64,000 nt of DNA from Methylosinus trichosporium OB3b (GTDB taxonomy: Bacteria > Pseudomonadota > Alphaproteobacteria > Rhizobiales > Beijerinckiaceae). This document shows positions 24,899 through 33,983 of this stretch, piece after piece. The notes beneath the pieces are model-generated. The model did no database searches. It was not told the DNA's origin and was given only the letters and a program-made list of their open reading frames with translations. Made by a program: the position numbers and the translations under genes. Within the stretch, counting starts at the first letter, position 1. Each line of letters opens with the position of its first letter. The DNA lies in contig NZ_CP023737.1 of NCBI RefSeq assembly GCF_002752655.1, forward strand, positions 4,240,001 through 4,304,000, written 5' to 3'.

Positions 24899-25321
24899 AT
24901 GACGCTTTCTGACCTCGCTTTATCGCTACCGAACGGATTGCACGATGCTAAGCTAAAGGTCGTGACAGTCGATTATGTAAGCCGTGAGGCGAAGTTATTG
25001 CTAGACATATGGATGGGTGACATCGATGCCGTTTCCGAGGCAGAACGTGAAAAATACAAGCAAGCAGAAATCACTCTAACAGGCGTGATATTTTGGGTTT
25101 GCGAGCCACCCTGTGCTGGTTATCCGTTTTTCGCTAATGGCTGGCTCACAATTGACCTAGGGGCTATTAAATCGCTTGCCAAACCACCATCAACGGTTCT
25201 GCCTCCTGTGCCTGCCAACGCTTTTGTAAATTGGATATTCGTGCAGGACTGGAATGCTTTTATTTATGTCGCGGCTGGCGATGCCAAACTGAAGTGGCTA
25301 GCCCCAAGCGCGTTGCGATAA
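24899..25321 (+). CDS. Unknown protein in an AT-rich islet
   Basis: A 140-residue protein starting at ATG 24899 (MTLSDLALSLPNGLHDAKL). Composition is unlike the surroundings: a sample line (25021-25080) is 45 percent GC, and codons such as AAA, GAA and TTA are common. The sequence has a mixed alpha/beta look (VVTVDYVSREAKLLLDIWMG, ITLTGVIFWVCEPPCAGYPF) and no signal peptide or membrane helix. I do not recognise it. The size, composition and position beside another orphan suggest a transferred gene, possibly an immunity protein, but that is a guess. Confidence 0.6.
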   Translation: MTLSDLALSLPNGLHDAKLKVVTVDYVSREAKLLLDIWMGDIDAVSEAEREKYKQAEITLTGVIFWVCEPPCAGYPFFANGWLTIDLGAIKSLAKPPSTVLPPVPANAFVNWIFVQDWNAFIYVAAGDAKLKWLAPSALR

Positions 25322-25362
25322 TCTTGAATTGTGCACCGAGGCATTGGCTTGCAACCGACGCC

Positions 25363-25797
25363 TCAGCGTCTCTTGTGCCGGTCCGTGTGTGCGTCTGCTT
25401 TCGAGCGCATAAAAGGATCGTATTTTCGTCGATAATCCTGCTCTATTTCATTCACGACGCTGTCGCCAACATGGTAGCTGAGGATGTGCTTGAGGCTGCA
25501 AAACTCGGCAGCAGTCAGCAAATCTGGCAATGCGGCCTTGATGCCTTGTTTTGTAGGTAGATGTTCAATAAATGCAAATGCAACAGCAGTTCTCACATCA
25601 TCGCTTTGGGCGCTCAGGCAATACCGAGCATAGGCCATCGTTTGATGAATTCCATCCATATCGTCAGCCTCGAACGATTTTGCAAACTCGCACCATAAAT
25701 CTATCCAAAGAGCCATCGGACTCTTTGCTCTTTCAATTATTGATTTGTGCTTTGGCAACTTTTCAATTGCAATTCGTTTCCAGCTGCTCACCAGCAT
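25363..25797 (-). CDS. Unknown helical protein in an AT-rich islet (immunity-like?)
   Basis: A protein of about 144 residues from ATG 25797 (a TTG precedes it directly). It is predicted almost all helical: MALWIDLWCEFAKSFEADD, GIHQTMAYARYCLSAQSDD, VRTAVAFAFIEHLP, ALPDLLTAAEF. The pattern recalls DUF7674-type proteins, some of which are thought to be immunity proteins, but I cannot confirm this by eye. It converges with the other orphan gene; both share the AT-rich composition. A second short frame (LDFNWFMDCVSERFDAGEQ) overlaps its 5' end and may be the tail of a lost upstream gene. Confidence 0.55.
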   Translation of the reverse strand: MLVSSWKRIAIEKLPKHKSIIERAKSPMALWIDLWCEFAKSFEADDMDGIHQTMAYARYCLSAQSDDVRTAVAFAFIEHLPTKQGIKAALPDLLTAAEFCSLKHILSYHVGDSVVNEIEQDYRRKYDPFMRSKADAHTDRHKRR

Positions 25798-25988
25798 CAA
25801 ACCTCTCGGAGACGCAATCCATAAACCAATTAAAATCTAATTGCTCAATATGGAACCGCTTTCTCGTCGGGCGCGGCGTCCCGCCCCTCGTGCATAGGCT
25901 TGCTATCTGGAACCATGCGAGCGAGCGCTTCTGGCGCATTGGCGAAAATCAAACCCCACTCGAGCGTCCGACCCTCACGAGGGGCCCG

Positions 25989-26043
25989 CGATCCAGGAGC
26001 CCGCCCCGCGGCTCTGGATCGCTTCGCTGCGCTCGCGATGACG
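25989..26043. repeat. Palindromic repeat, family D
   Basis: GATCCAGGAGCCC...GGCTCTGGATC followed by GCTTCGCTGCGCTCGCGATGACG. The unit recurs at 46844-46880, 60889-60970 and 63063-63146. It marks the right border of the AT-rich islet before meaA. Confidence 0.8.
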
Positions 26044-26062
26044 GCACAGTGGGCGCGCGGCC

Positions 26063-28045
26063 CTACGCCCGCCCCTCCACGCTCTTCTCGATAAGTTGCG
26101 CCAAATCGGTCATGATCGCGTTGAGATCATAATTCTTCGGCGTGTAGACCGCCGCCACGCCATTGTCGCGCAGCAGCTTCTCGTCGGCCGGCGGGATGAT
26201 GCCGCCGACGACCAGGGGCGCCTCGACGCCCTTCTCCTTCATCAGCCGCAGCACCTCATGGGCGAGCGTCACATGCGAGCCGGAGAGGATGGAGAGGCCG
26301 ATGCAATGCGCGCCTTCCTTCTGCGCCGTCTCGACCAGCTCGGCCGGGGTCGAGCGGATGCCGGCGTAGATCACGTCGAAGCCGGCGTCGCGGGCGCGCA
26401 CGGCGATCTGCTCGGCGCCATTGGAATGGCCATCGAGGCCCGGCTTGCCGACCAGGAATTTGGCGCGCGTGCCGATCTTGGTGGAGACGCGCTGCACCTC
26501 CTCGCGCACCGCGTCGAGCTGGCCGCCGACCTGCCGCGCCGTGGAGGAGACGCCGGTCGGCGCGCGATATTCGCCGAACACGCCGCGCAGCACCGCGCCC
26601 CATTCGCCCGTCGTCACGCCGGCCTTGGCGGCGGCGATCGAGGGCTCGACCATATTGCGGCCTTCCTTCGCCGCGCGCACAAGTCCGTCGAGCGCCGCCT
26701 GCGCCGCCTTGGCGTCGCGCTGCGCGCGCCAGGCGTTCAGCCGGGCGATCTGCTCGGCCTCGACATGCTCGGGCACGACCATGATCTGATTGTCGCCAGC
26801 GGTGAGCGGCGAGGGCTCGCCCTCGGTGAACTTGTTGACGCCGACGACGATCTGCTCGCCGGCCTCGATCGCCTCGAGCCGCGCCGTATTGCTCTCGACC
26901 AGCTTCGACTTCATATAGCCGAGCTCGACCGCCGCCGCGGCGCCGCCCAGCTCGTCGATCTTCTTCAGCTCGGCGACCGCCTCCGCCTTCAGCGCCGCGA
27001 CCTTGGCCGCGATCGCCGGATTGCCGTCGAAGATGTCGCCATATTCCAGAAGATCGGTCTCATAGGCCATGATCTGCTGCATGCGCAGCGACCATTGCTG
27101 ATCGAAGGGCCGCGGCAGGCCGAGCGCCTCGTTCCAGGCCGGCAGCTGCACGGCGCGGGCGCGGGCGTTCTTCGACAGCACGACCGCCAGCGCCTCGATC
27201 AATATGCGATAGACGTTGTTCTCCGGCTGCTGCTCGGTGAGGCCGAGAGAATTCACCTGCACGCCATAGCGGAAGCGGCGGGACTTCTCATCCGTGACGC
27301 CATAGCGGTCGCGGGTGATCTCGTCCCACAGCTCGACGAAAGCGCGCATCTTGCACAGCTCGGTGACGAAGCGCATCCCGGCGTTGACGAAGAAGGAGAT
27401 GCGGCCGACCACCTCGGCGAAATCCTTGTCCGAGAGACCGGCGGCCTTCACCCCGTCGAGAATGGCGCAGGCCGTGGCGAGCGCATAGGCCAGCTCCTGC
27501 GCCGGCGTCGCGCCGGCCTCCTGCAGATGATAGGAGCAGACATTCATCGGGTTGAACTTGGGGCATTCCTTCGTGGTGAAGAGAATGAGGTCCTGCGTCA
27601 GCCGCAGCGACTGCGCCGGCGGGAACACATAAGACCCGCGCGAGAGATATTCCTTGATGATGTCGTTCTGCGTGGTGCCTTGCAGCTTGCCGCGCGGGGC
27701 GCCTTGCTCGTCGGCCGCGGCGATATAGAGCGCGAACAGCCAGACCGCGGTGGCGTTGATGGTCATCGACGTGTTCATATCCGCGATCGGAATGCCGTCG
27801 AACAGCTGGCGCATGTCGCCGAGATGCGACACCGGCACGCCGACCTTGCCGACCTCGCCGCGCGAGAGGATATGGTCGCTGTCATAGCCGGTCTGGGTGG
27901 GCAGATCGAAGGCGATGGAGAGACCCGTCTGGCCCTTGGCGAGATTGGAGCGATAGAGGCGGTTCGACTCGGCGGCCGTGGAATGGCCGGCATAGGTGCG
28001 GAACAGCCAGGGCTTGTCGCGACGCGGGGCAGCGGATTCGGTCAT
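26063..28045 (-). CDS. meaA: Ethylmalonyl-CoA mutase MeaA (B12-dependent)
   Basis: A 660-residue coenzyme B12-dependent mutase. The N-terminal 500 residues form the substrate barrel (KPWLFRTYAGHSTAAESNRL, GLSIAFDLPTQTGYDSDH, NPMNVCSYHLQEAGATP). The C-terminal cobalamin domain has KPGLDGHSNGAEQIA at about residue 535, with the cobalt-ligand histidine, and later GLSILSGSH and VVGGIIPP. It resembles MeaA more than methylmalonyl-CoA mutase; MeaA converts ethylmalonyl-CoA to methylsuccinyl-CoA in the ethylmalonyl-CoA pathway, which regenerates glyoxylate for the serine cycle. No other pathway gene is adjacent. The mutase call is firm; ethylmalonyl specificity rests on family resemblance. Confidence 0.9.
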   Translation of the reverse strand: MTESAAPRRDKPWLFRTYAGHSTAAESNRLYRSNLAKGQTGLSIAFDLPTQTGYDSDHILSRGEVGKVGVPVSHLGDMRQLFDGIPIADMNTSMTINATAVWLFALYIAAADEQGAPRGKLQGTTQNDIIKEYLSRGSYVFPPAQSLRLTQDLILFTTKECPKFNPMNVCSYHLQEAGATPAQELAYALATACAILDGVKAAGLSDKDFAEVVGRISFFVNAGMRFVTELCKMRAFVELWDEITRDRYGVTDEKSRRFRYGVQVNSLGLTEQQPENNVYRILIEALAVVLSKNARARAVQLPAWNEALGLPRPFDQQWSLRMQQIMAYETDLLEYGDIFDGNPAIAAKVAALKAEAVAELKKIDELGGAAAAVELGYMKSKLVESNTARLEAIEAGEQIVVGVNKFTEGEPSPLTAGDNQIMVVPEHVEAEQIARLNAWRAQRDAKAAQAALDGLVRAAKEGRNMVEPSIAAAKAGVTTGEWGAVLRGVFGEYRAPTGVSSTARQVGGQLDAVREEVQRVSTKIGTRAKFLVGKPGLDGHSNGAEQIAVRARDAGFDVIYAGIRSTPAELVETAQKEGAHCIGLSILSGSHVTLAHEVLRLMKEKGVEAPLVVGGIIPPADEKLLRDNGVAAVYTPKNYDLNAIMTDLAQLIEKSVEGRA

Positions 28046-28124
28046 GTGTTCGGTCTCCCTCCGAAAGAGGCGATAACACAGGACGGCGTTTGGGCGAAAG
28101 CGCTCGGGTGAAGCCTTTGCGCGG

Positions 28125-28550
28125 TCAGGGGATCAGCGTCGAAACCCCGAGCGGCGGTCCCGCCTCGGCGAGGCGCTTGTCGAGCGTGCACAGCGTCGCG
28201 CCATGTGCGGCGCTGACGGCGAGGTGCAGAGCGTCGCCAGCGCGCAGTCCAAGCGCGAATTGGTCGACAAATCTCGTGGCCGTGTGGAATTCATTCGAGG
28301 TGATCGGCAGAAGGGCGAAGCTGTCGGAGCAAAGGCGCGCCAGAGCGGCCAGCGCGTCGGCGCGTAGAGCAGCGTCGACCGCGCCGGTGCGCAGTTTAAT
28401 CGACAGAGCGGATGAGAACTCGGCGACTGTCCATTCGCTGATGGCGAGCGAACCCGGCGTCGGGTCATAAAGCCAGCTTTGAATCTGAGCTGTGCGCGCT
28501 TCCAGGGTCAGCGCCGCCACCAGCAGCGACGTGTCGAGTTAGAGCGTCAA
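28125..28550 (-). pseudogene. vapC: VapC-type PIN-domain toxin with nonsense codon 4
   Basis: The natural start is TTG 28550, overlapping the antitoxin stop. The frame reads TTG-ACG-CTC-TAA-CTC-GAC-ACG, so a tyrosine codon preceding the catalytic LDTSLLVAAL has become TAA (28539-28541). Downstream the PIN domain is intact (SEWTVAEFSSAL, GLRAGDALHLAVSAAHG, LCTLDKRLA). Translation restarting at GTG 28520 would lack the first catalytic aspartate, so the toxin is predicted inactive. It is the second broken VapC in the window. Confidence 0.85.
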
Positions 28551-28789
28551 TAGCGGTCCTCGTTCCGCATGCGGCGCACGAATTCGCTCGAAGGCTCGGT
28601 TTGCAGCGGCATGCGGTCGGTCAGCGCGCGCAGAGCCGCGACATCGACCGGCTTGCGAGGCTCCTCCAGCGGCGCGATCTTCGCGATCACCTTGCCACGG
28701 CGCGTTAGGCGGACGGTTGCTCCCCGAGCCGCTCGCTCGACCAGCTCGCTCAGATGGGCCTTGGCCTCGGCAATGGTGACTCCGCTCAT
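28547..28789 (-). CDS. Phd/YefM family antitoxin
   Basis: An 80-residue antitoxin starting at ATG 28789 behind GGAAGG. MSGVTIAEAKAHLSELVERA and GATVRLTRRGKVIAKIAPLE are the classic Phd/YefM N-terminal domain; the C-terminal tail ends MRNEDRY. Its stop overlaps the TTG start of the toxin gene, the usual coupling. The frame is intact while the toxin is not. It occupies the place after moeA where lexA is often found in Rhizobiales. Confidence 0.88.
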   Translation of the reverse strand: MSGVTIAEAKAHLSELVERAARGATVRLTRRGKVIAKIAPLEEPRKPVDVAALRALTDRMPLQTEPSSEFVRRMRNEDRY

Positions 28790-28865
28790 CGTCGCCTTCC
28801 TCATGACCATCTAGATGACCAATATATGGGGTCGCGCCGGCAAACGCCAGCGAGGCCAAGCTCGA

Positions 28866-30104
28866 TTATCCCGTCACGAACGCCCCCGGCAGCCTCAGCA
28901 CCCGGCACGCCCCGCCGGCCGCCACCGCCGGCGCGCCGGCCTCGCGGATCAGCAGGGCCTGGGAGCGGACCAGCTCGGTCAGCAGCGAGGAATCTTGCAG
29001 CGGCTCCGGAGTCGCCACCAGCCGGCCTTCCGCATCACGCCCGAGTCTCGCGCGCATAAAATCGCGGCGGCCTTTGTTCGGCTTCAGCGCGGCGCCGGCG
29101 ATGGCGGCCTCGCTCTCGTCGGCGCCGGCGCGCTTGTCGCCCTGCAGCGCGCGGATCAGCGGGGCCAGGAACACCAGGGCGCAGACGATCGCCGCCACCG
29201 GATTGCCGGGAAGGCCCAGAATGCGGGTCTCGCCGAGCGTCCCATGGATCAGCGGCTTGCCCGGGCGCATGGCGATGCGCCAGAAATCCAGCGTCATGCC
29301 CTGGCGGGCGAGGGCCGGGCGCAGCAGGTCGTGGTCGCCGACCGAGGCGCCGCCGAGCGTCACCAGAATATCGGCGCGCTCCTCGCGGGCGCGAGCGAAA
29401 CCTTTTTCCAGCTCGGCGATGTCGTCGCGGAAGATGCCGAGGTCGATCACTTCGGCGCCGGCGCTCTCGGCGATGGCCGCCACGGCGTAGCCGTTGCAGG
29501 CGATGATCTGGCTCGGGCCGGGCTCGGCGCCGGGCGGAACCAGCTCGTCGCCCGAGGCGATCAGCGCCACGCGCGGACGGCGCGCCACCGCTAGCTGCGG
29601 ATGGTTGATCGCGGCGGCGAGCGCCAGCTCGTTCGGACCGAGCCGCGTTCCGGAGAAGAGCGCGGCGTCGCCCTCACGAAAATCGAGGCCGCGTGCGCGA
29701 ATGTGGCGGCCGGCCGGGGGCGGGGAGGCGGCGCCGACGCCGGCGGCGTCCACCGTCGCATCCTCCTGCAAGAGGATCGTGTCGGCGCCCTCGGGCACGG
29801 GCGCGCCGGTGAAGATGCGCACGGTCTCGCCGGGGCCGAGCGGAGCGCCATAGCCATGGCCGGCGGCGCTCTCGCCGACGAGCGTCAGACGCGCGCCCGG
29901 CGCAGCGAGATCCGCGGCGCGCAGCGCATAGCCGTCCATGGCCGAGACGGCGACCGGCGGCTGGGTGCGGCGGGAGACGAGATCGGCCGCGAGCGTGCGG
30001 CCGAGCGCCTGGGAAAGCGGAACCTCCTGCTCGCCGAGGCGCGTCACGCCGGCGAGCACGCGGGCGAGGGCCTCGTCCACGGACAGCAATTTGTCGTCAG
30101 CCAT
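28866..30104 (-). CDS. moeA: Molybdopterin molybdenumtransferase MoeA
   Basis: A 412-residue enzyme that inserts molybdate into adenylated molybdopterin. Family landmarks are the N-terminal [16 protein letters not shown] opening, [28 protein letters not shown], the domain III block [32 protein letters not shown] and [17 protein letters not shown]. It overlaps moaC by eight bases and is the last gene of a trpC-moaC-moeA run. Molybdoenzymes such as formate dehydrogenase would need it; none lies in the window. Confidence 0.95.
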   Translation of the reverse strand: MADDKLLSVDEALARVLAGVTRLGEQEVPLSQALGRTLAADLVSRRTQPPVAVSAMDGYALRAADLAAPGARLTLVGESAAGHGYGAPLGPGETVRIFTGAPVPEGADTILLQEDATVDAAGVGAASPPPAGRHIRARGLDFREGDAALFSGTRLGPNELALAAAINHPQLAVARRPRVALIASGDELVPPGAEPGPSQIIACNGYAVAAIAESAGAEVIDLGIFRDDIAELEKGFARAREERADILVTLGGASVGDHDLLRPALARQGMTLDFWRIAMRPGKPLIHGTLGETRILGLPGNPVAAIVCALVFLAPLIRALQGDKRAGADESEAAIAGAALKPNKGRRDFMRARLGRDAEGRLVATPEPLQDSSLLTELVRSQALLIREAGAPAVAAGGACRVLRLPGAFVTG

Positions 30105-30591
30105 TCTGGTCCATTTCGTCGCGGCGCCATTCGCCGGAGCGCCCGCCGCGTTTTTCCAATAGCTCCACGCCCTCGATGCGCATGCCGCGATCGACGGCCT
30201 TCAGCATGTCATAGACGGTCAGAAGCGCGACGCTCACCGCGGTCAGCGCCTCCATCTCCACGCCGGTCTTGCCGGTCACGGAGACTTCGGCCGTCACCGT
30301 CACGCCGGGCAGGGCCGCGTCGGCCGCGACATCGACCGCGATCTTGGTGACGGGCAGAGGATGACAGAGCGGGATCAGCTCATGCGTCCGCTTCGCCGCC
30401 ATGACGCCGGCGACGCGCGCGACGCCGAACACATCGCCCTTCTTCGCCTGCCCCTCGACGGCGAGCGTGAGAGTGGCCGCGTCCATCACGATGCGGCCCC
30501 GCGCCACGGCGACGCGCTTCGTCTCCGGCTTGTCGGAGACGTCGACGATATGCGCCTCGCCCTTGTTTGAAAGATGCGTGAGCGCGCTCAT
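30097..30591 (-). CDS. moaC: Cyclic pyranopterin monophosphate synthase MoaC
   Basis: A 164-residue enzyme completing the first step of molybdenum cofactor synthesis with MoaA. Conserved segments: [17 protein letters not shown], the active-site [12 protein letters not shown], and [20 protein letters not shown] with [11 protein letters not shown]. It starts three bases after the trpC stop and overlaps moeA, so translation is coupled. MoaA and MoaB genes are elsewhere. Confidence 0.96.
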   Translation of the reverse strand: MSALTHLSNKGEAHIVDVSDKPETKRVAVARGRIVMDAATLTLAVEGQAKKGDVFGVARVAGVMAAKRTHELIPLCHPLPVTKIAVDVAADAALPGVTVTAEVSVTGKTGVEMEALTAVSVALLTVYDMLKAVDRGMRIEGVELLEKRGGRSGEWRRDEMDQNG

Positions 30592-30594
30592 GGC

Positions 30595-31419
30595 TCAGAC
30601 ACGCGCGCGCCTGTGCTCGGTCGCCGAGGCGCCGTGCAGCAGCGCGCGCGTCGCCGCCGTCACATCATCCTTGCGCACCAGGCTCTCGCCGACGAGGAAG
30701 GTGAACACGCCGGATTTTTCGAGCCGCAGACAATCCTCATGCGCGGCGACGCCGCTCTCGGCGACGATGATGCGGTCCTTCGGGATTCGCTCGGCGAGGC
30801 GCTCGGTGGTCTCGAGCGACACCTCGAATGTATGCAGATCGCGATTATTGACGCCGACGAGCCGCGTCTCCAGCGGCAGAGCGCGATCGAGCTCGCGCTC
30901 ATTATGCACTTCCACCAGCACATCCATGCCGAGATCATGGGCGGCGGTGTTGAGCGCCTTCGCCTCCTCGTCGCTGACGGCGGCCATGATGATCAAGATG
31001 CAATCGGCGCCGAAGGCCCGCGCCTCGAACACCTGATAGCGGTCGTAGAGGAAATCCTTGCGGATCGCCGGCAGATGCGTCGCCTTGCGCGCGGCCTCCA
31101 AATCCTCGAGCCGGCCCTGGAAGGAGGGGCCGTCGGTCAGCACCGAGAGGCAGGCGGCGCCCCCGGCCGCATAGCCGCGGGCGATGGCGGGCGGATCGAA
31201 ATCGGGGCGCAGCACGCCCTTCGAGGGGCTCGCCTTCTTGATCTCGGCGATCAGCGCGATGCGCCCTTCGGCGAGCTTGGCCTCGATCGCATGGATGAAG
31301 CCGCGCGGCGGATCATGGTCGCGCACATTGCGCTCGAGCGTCGAGAGCGGCATGCGCACCTTGGCGTCGTTGATCTCGGTTCGCTTATACGCTTCGATCT
31401 TGCTCAGAATGTCGGTCAT
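30595..31419 (-). CDS. trpC: Indole-3-glycerol phosphate synthase
   Basis: A 274-residue stand-alone TrpC forming indole-glycerol phosphate from carboxyphenylamino-deoxyribulose phosphate. The barrel motifs are [20 protein letters not shown] near residue 60, [36 protein letters not shown] and [16 protein letters not shown]. It is not fused to TrpF. It lies 110 bases downstream of trpD and is followed at once by moaC. Confidence 0.96.
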   Translation of the reverse strand: MTDILSKIEAYKRTEINDAKVRMPLSTLERNVRDHDPPRGFIHAIEAKLAEGRIALIAEIKKASPSKGVLRPDFDPPAIARGYAAGGAACLSVLTDGPSFQGRLEDLEAARKATHLPAIRKDFLYDRYQVFEARAFGADCILIIMAAVSDEEAKALNTAAHDLGMDVLVEVHNERELDRALPLETRLVGVNNRDLHTFEVSLETTERLAERIPKDRIIVAESGVAAHEDCLRLEKSGVFTFLVGESLVRKDDVTAATRALLHGASATEHRRARV

Positions 31420-31529
31420 GCTGCTTACCTAGAACGGAATCGCCGCCAGTGGAACCGCGTGCGTTTCGTCCGAAGAGATTAGCATGAAAATACCGTGCTT
31501 CGCCGCAATTCGACAGGCGCGCCGACGAG

Positions 31530-32561
31530 CTACGACGCCGCAGGCTGCGGCCGGTTGGAGACGCGGACGAGCGCCTCGAGCTTCTCCTTCGCGGCGCCGC
31601 TGTCGAGCGCCCGCGCCGCCAGCGCCGCCCCCTCGCGCAGATCGCCGGCGGCCTCGGCGACGATCAGCGCCGCCGCGGCGTTGAGAACGGCGATGTCGCG
31701 ATAGGCGTTGCGGGCGCCCTCCAGCACGGCGCGCAGCGCGCTCGCGTTATGGGCCGGGTCGCCGCCGACGAGCGCCGCCGGCGCGGCGCGGGCGAGGCCG
31801 GCGTCTTCCGGCGCGACGGAGAAGGCGCAGAGCTCGCCGTCCGCCAGCGCGACCACATGAGAGGGGCCCGTGGTGGTCAGCTCGTCGAGTCCGTCGCTCC
31901 CATGGACGAGCCAGGCCCGCTTCGCGCCGAGCTCGGCGAGGGCGCGGGCCAGCGGCTCCAGCAGATCTTTCGAATAGGCGCCGATCAGCTGGCGCTCGGC
32001 GCGGGCGGGATTGCACAGGGGGCCGAGCAGATTGAAGAGCGTGCGCAGTTTGAGCTCGCCGCGCGCGGCGGCGGCGTGGCGCAGCGCCGGATGATGGGTC
32101 GGCGCCGCCATGAAGCAGAGGCCCGTCTCGGCGAGGCAGGCCGTCGCATGGGTCGGCGCGACGCCGACGCGCACGCCGAGCTCGGCCAGAACATCGGTGG
32201 CGCCCGAGCGTGAGGAGGCGGCGCGGCCGCCATGCTTGGCCACGCGCACGCCGCAGCCGGCCACGATCAGCGCCGCCAGCGTCGACACATTATAAGTGCC
32301 GGCGCCGTCGCCGCCGGTGCCGACGATGTCGATCGCGTCGGCGGCGCCCTCGACCGGCGCCATGGCCGCGCGCATGGCCTCGGCCCCGCCGATGATCTCC
32401 TCGACGCTCTCGCCGCGCAGCCGCAGCCCCATCAGGAAGGCGCCGAGCTGCGCCGGCGTCGCCCCGCCCTCGAGGATGACGGACACTGCCGCGCGCGCCT
32501 CGGCGCGCGAGAGCGTCGCGCCGTTGGCGATGGTCGCGAGGAAGGGAACGAGGTCGGTCAT
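31530..32561 (-). CDS. trpD: Anthranilate phosphoribosyltransferase
   Basis: A 343-residue enzyme transferring phosphoribose from PRPP to anthranilate. The PRPP-binding VGTGGDGAGTYNVST motif lies near residues 80-95; KHGGRAASSRSGATDVLAEL and LLGPLCNPA follow. The family helix bundle at the N-terminus is complete. It is separated from trpG by a family C repeat, which interrupts an otherwise tight group. Confidence 0.96.
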   Translation of the reverse strand: MTDLVPFLATIANGATLSRAEARAAVSVILEGGATPAQLGAFLMGLRLRGESVEEIIGGAEAMRAAMAPVEGAADAIDIVGTGGDGAGTYNVSTLAALIVAGCGVRVAKHGGRAASSRSGATDVLAELGVRVGVAPTHATACLAETGLCFMAAPTHHPALRHAAAARGELKLRTLFNLLGPLCNPARAERQLIGAYSKDLLEPLARALAELGAKRAWLVHGSDGLDELTTTGPSHVVALADGELCAFSVAPEDAGLARAAPAALVGGDPAHNASALRAVLEGARNAYRDIAVLNAAAALIVAEAAGDLREGAALAARALDSGAAKEKLEALVRVSNRPQPAAS

Positions 32562-32572
32562 GACTTTCCAGA

Positions 32573-32682
32573 GCCCTCATCCTGAGGAGCGCCCGCAGGG
32601 CGCGTCTCGAAGGATGTTCCAGGGGGCGCGCTGCGGCCCACCCTTCGAGACGCGCCCTGCGGGCGCTCCTCAGGGTGAGGGG
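32573..32682. repeat. Inverted repeat pair, family C, between trpG and trpD
   Basis: CCCTCATCCTGAGGAGC and GCGCGTCTCGAAGGATG are followed by the inverted CCTTCGAGACGCGCC and GCTCCTCAGGGTGAGG. The element is near-identical in plan to the one at 24430-24556. It would be transcribed within the trpG-trpD message. Confidence 0.88.
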
Positions 32683-32706
32683 ACTGCTCGATGGACAGGG
32701 GCGGCG

Positions 32707-33318
32707 TCACGCCACTTTGGCGCGGCGGCGCGTCTCGTTCCATTCCTGCGCGAGATCGAGGAAATTGCCCAGGATCTTGTGGCCGTGCTCGGAGGTGATG
32801 CTCTCGGGATGGAACTGCACGCCATGCACCGGCGCGCTCTCGTGCGAGAGACCCATGATGAGGCCGTCCGGCGTCTCGGCGGTGACGCGCAGGCAGGAGG
32901 GCAGGGTGTCGCGCGCGACGATCAGCGAGTGATAGCGCGTCGCCAGGAAAGGCTTGTCGATGCCGCGGAAGATGGTCTCGCCTTTGTGCAATATGGTCGC
33001 CATCTTGCCATGAACCGGCAGCGGCGCGCGAATGACGTCGCCGCCGAAGGAGAGGCCGATCGACTGATGGCCTAGGCAGACGCCGAAGATCGGGATCTTG
33101 TCCCAGGCGGCGGCGATGAGGTCGAGGCAGACGCCCGCCTCCTTGGGCGTGCAGGGACCGGGGGAGAGCACGATGGCGTCCGGGCCGGCCGCGAGAACCT
33201 CATCCGCCGAGATCGCGTCATTGCGCCAGACGGTCACCTCGGCCCCGAGCGATCCGAAATAATGCACGAGGTTGAAGGTGAAGCTGTCGTAATTATCGAT
33301 GAGCGTGACTTTGGCCAT
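32707..33318 (-). CDS. trpG: Anthranilate synthase component II (glutamine amidotransferase)
   Basis: A 203-residue class I amidotransferase that feeds ammonia to TrpE. The triad is visible: nucleophile Cys in FGVCLGHQSIGLSFGG (about residue 79), and His and Glu in GVQFHPESITSEHG near residue 170. YDSFTFNLVHYFGSLGAEV opens the protein. It heads a trpG-trpD-trpC-moaC-moeA series. Its partner trpE is at 48.5 kb instead of directly upstream. Confidence 0.95.
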   Translation of the reverse strand: MAKVTLIDNYDSFTFNLVHYFGSLGAEVTVWRNDAISADEVLAAGPDAIVLSPGPCTPKEAGVCLDLIAAAWDKIPIFGVCLGHQSIGLSFGGDVIRAPLPVHGKMATILHKGETIFRGIDKPFLATRYHSLIVARDTLPSCLRVTAETPDGLIMGLSHESAPVHGVQFHPESITSEHGHKILGNFLDLAQEWNETRRRAKVA

Positions 33319-33398
33319 TCCTGCGGTCCATTGGCGGCTTCGGCGCAGCGCGTGTTGTCCGCCGTTCGGCGGGCGGAGTCAATTCATGCGACAACGTC

Positions 33399-33540
33399 GC
33401 TCGCCGCCTCCTCTCCCCGCGGAGAGGCGAGGGCTCGGGCGCGCGGCGCGTCGCCATTTCGCTAACTCTCCCGGCCCCTCACCTCACCTTTCCCCGCAAG
33501 TGCGCCCAAGTGCGGGGAGGGGAGGCGGCAGGCCGCCGTC
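33399..33540. repeat. Family A palindromic repeat pair upstream of trpG
   Basis: GCCGCCTCCTCTCCCCGC/GGAGAGGCGAGGG is followed by CCCCTCACCTCACCTTTCCCCGC and GTGCGGGGAGGGGAGGCGGC. The 282-base gap holding it otherwise contains only short upstream sequence of trpG and the next gene. Confidence 0.78.
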
Positions 33541-33600
33541 GTCTTGTCCGAACGGGTTCTCTCGATTGATTCCGGCCCGGCCCGCGCCTATCCTAAGCGC

Positions 33601-33894
33601 ATGACCTCGCCCGCCGTCACCTTCGATCGTCTCGCCTATGTCGATCGGCTGAAAGAAGCCGGCTTCGACGACAAGCAGGCGCGCGCTCATGCGGATGCGC
33701 TGGACGCGGCGCTCCGCGACTCCGTGGCGACGAAGGCCGATGTGCGCGAGGCCGAGCAGCGCCTCGAAGCAAAAATCGAGACGACGGCGGCGAATCTGCG
33801 CGCCGATATCGCCCGCTGGCTCTTTGCCTCTGTCCTTACCTCCGTCGTGGCGATCGGCGGTCTCGTTCTCGCCACGGTGAAATTCGTGACGTGA
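33601..33894 (+). CDS. DUF1640/CCDC90-like small coiled-coil membrane protein
   Basis: A 97-residue protein: RLKEAGFDDKQARAHADAL, then VATKADVREAEQRLEAKIET, a short amphipathic coil, and one C-terminal membrane helix (FASVLTSVVAIGGLVLATV). The organisation matches the genes at 24079 and 54892, although the sequences have diverged. The ATG at 33601 is preferred to a TTG further upstream. Function unknown; a small oligomeric inner-membrane protein with its coiled coil in the cytoplasm is likely. Confidence 0.75.
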   Translation: MTSPAVTFDRLAYVDRLKEAGFDDKQARAHADALDAALRDSVATKADVREAEQRLEAKIETTAANLRADIARWLFASVLTSVVAIGGLVLATVKFVT

Positions 33895-33983
33895 CGCCAC
33901 CGCGCGTCGCTCCGATAGCGCCGCTCTTGCGTTGCTTCGCCGCTGCGGTCTAGGAACAGGGAGCCACGATAGAGGAGCCTCCT

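Noticed and set aside
25572..26132. 186-codon plus-strand frame over the AT-rich islet and the family D repeat
   Set aside because: It runs through the repeat, and the minus-strand frame has a more protein-like helical pattern.
26096..28111. 671-codon plus-strand frame opposite meaA
   Set aside because: It is the antisense of a well-supported mutase; its composition (Leu, Arg, Gly, Asp) is typical of high-GC shadow frames.
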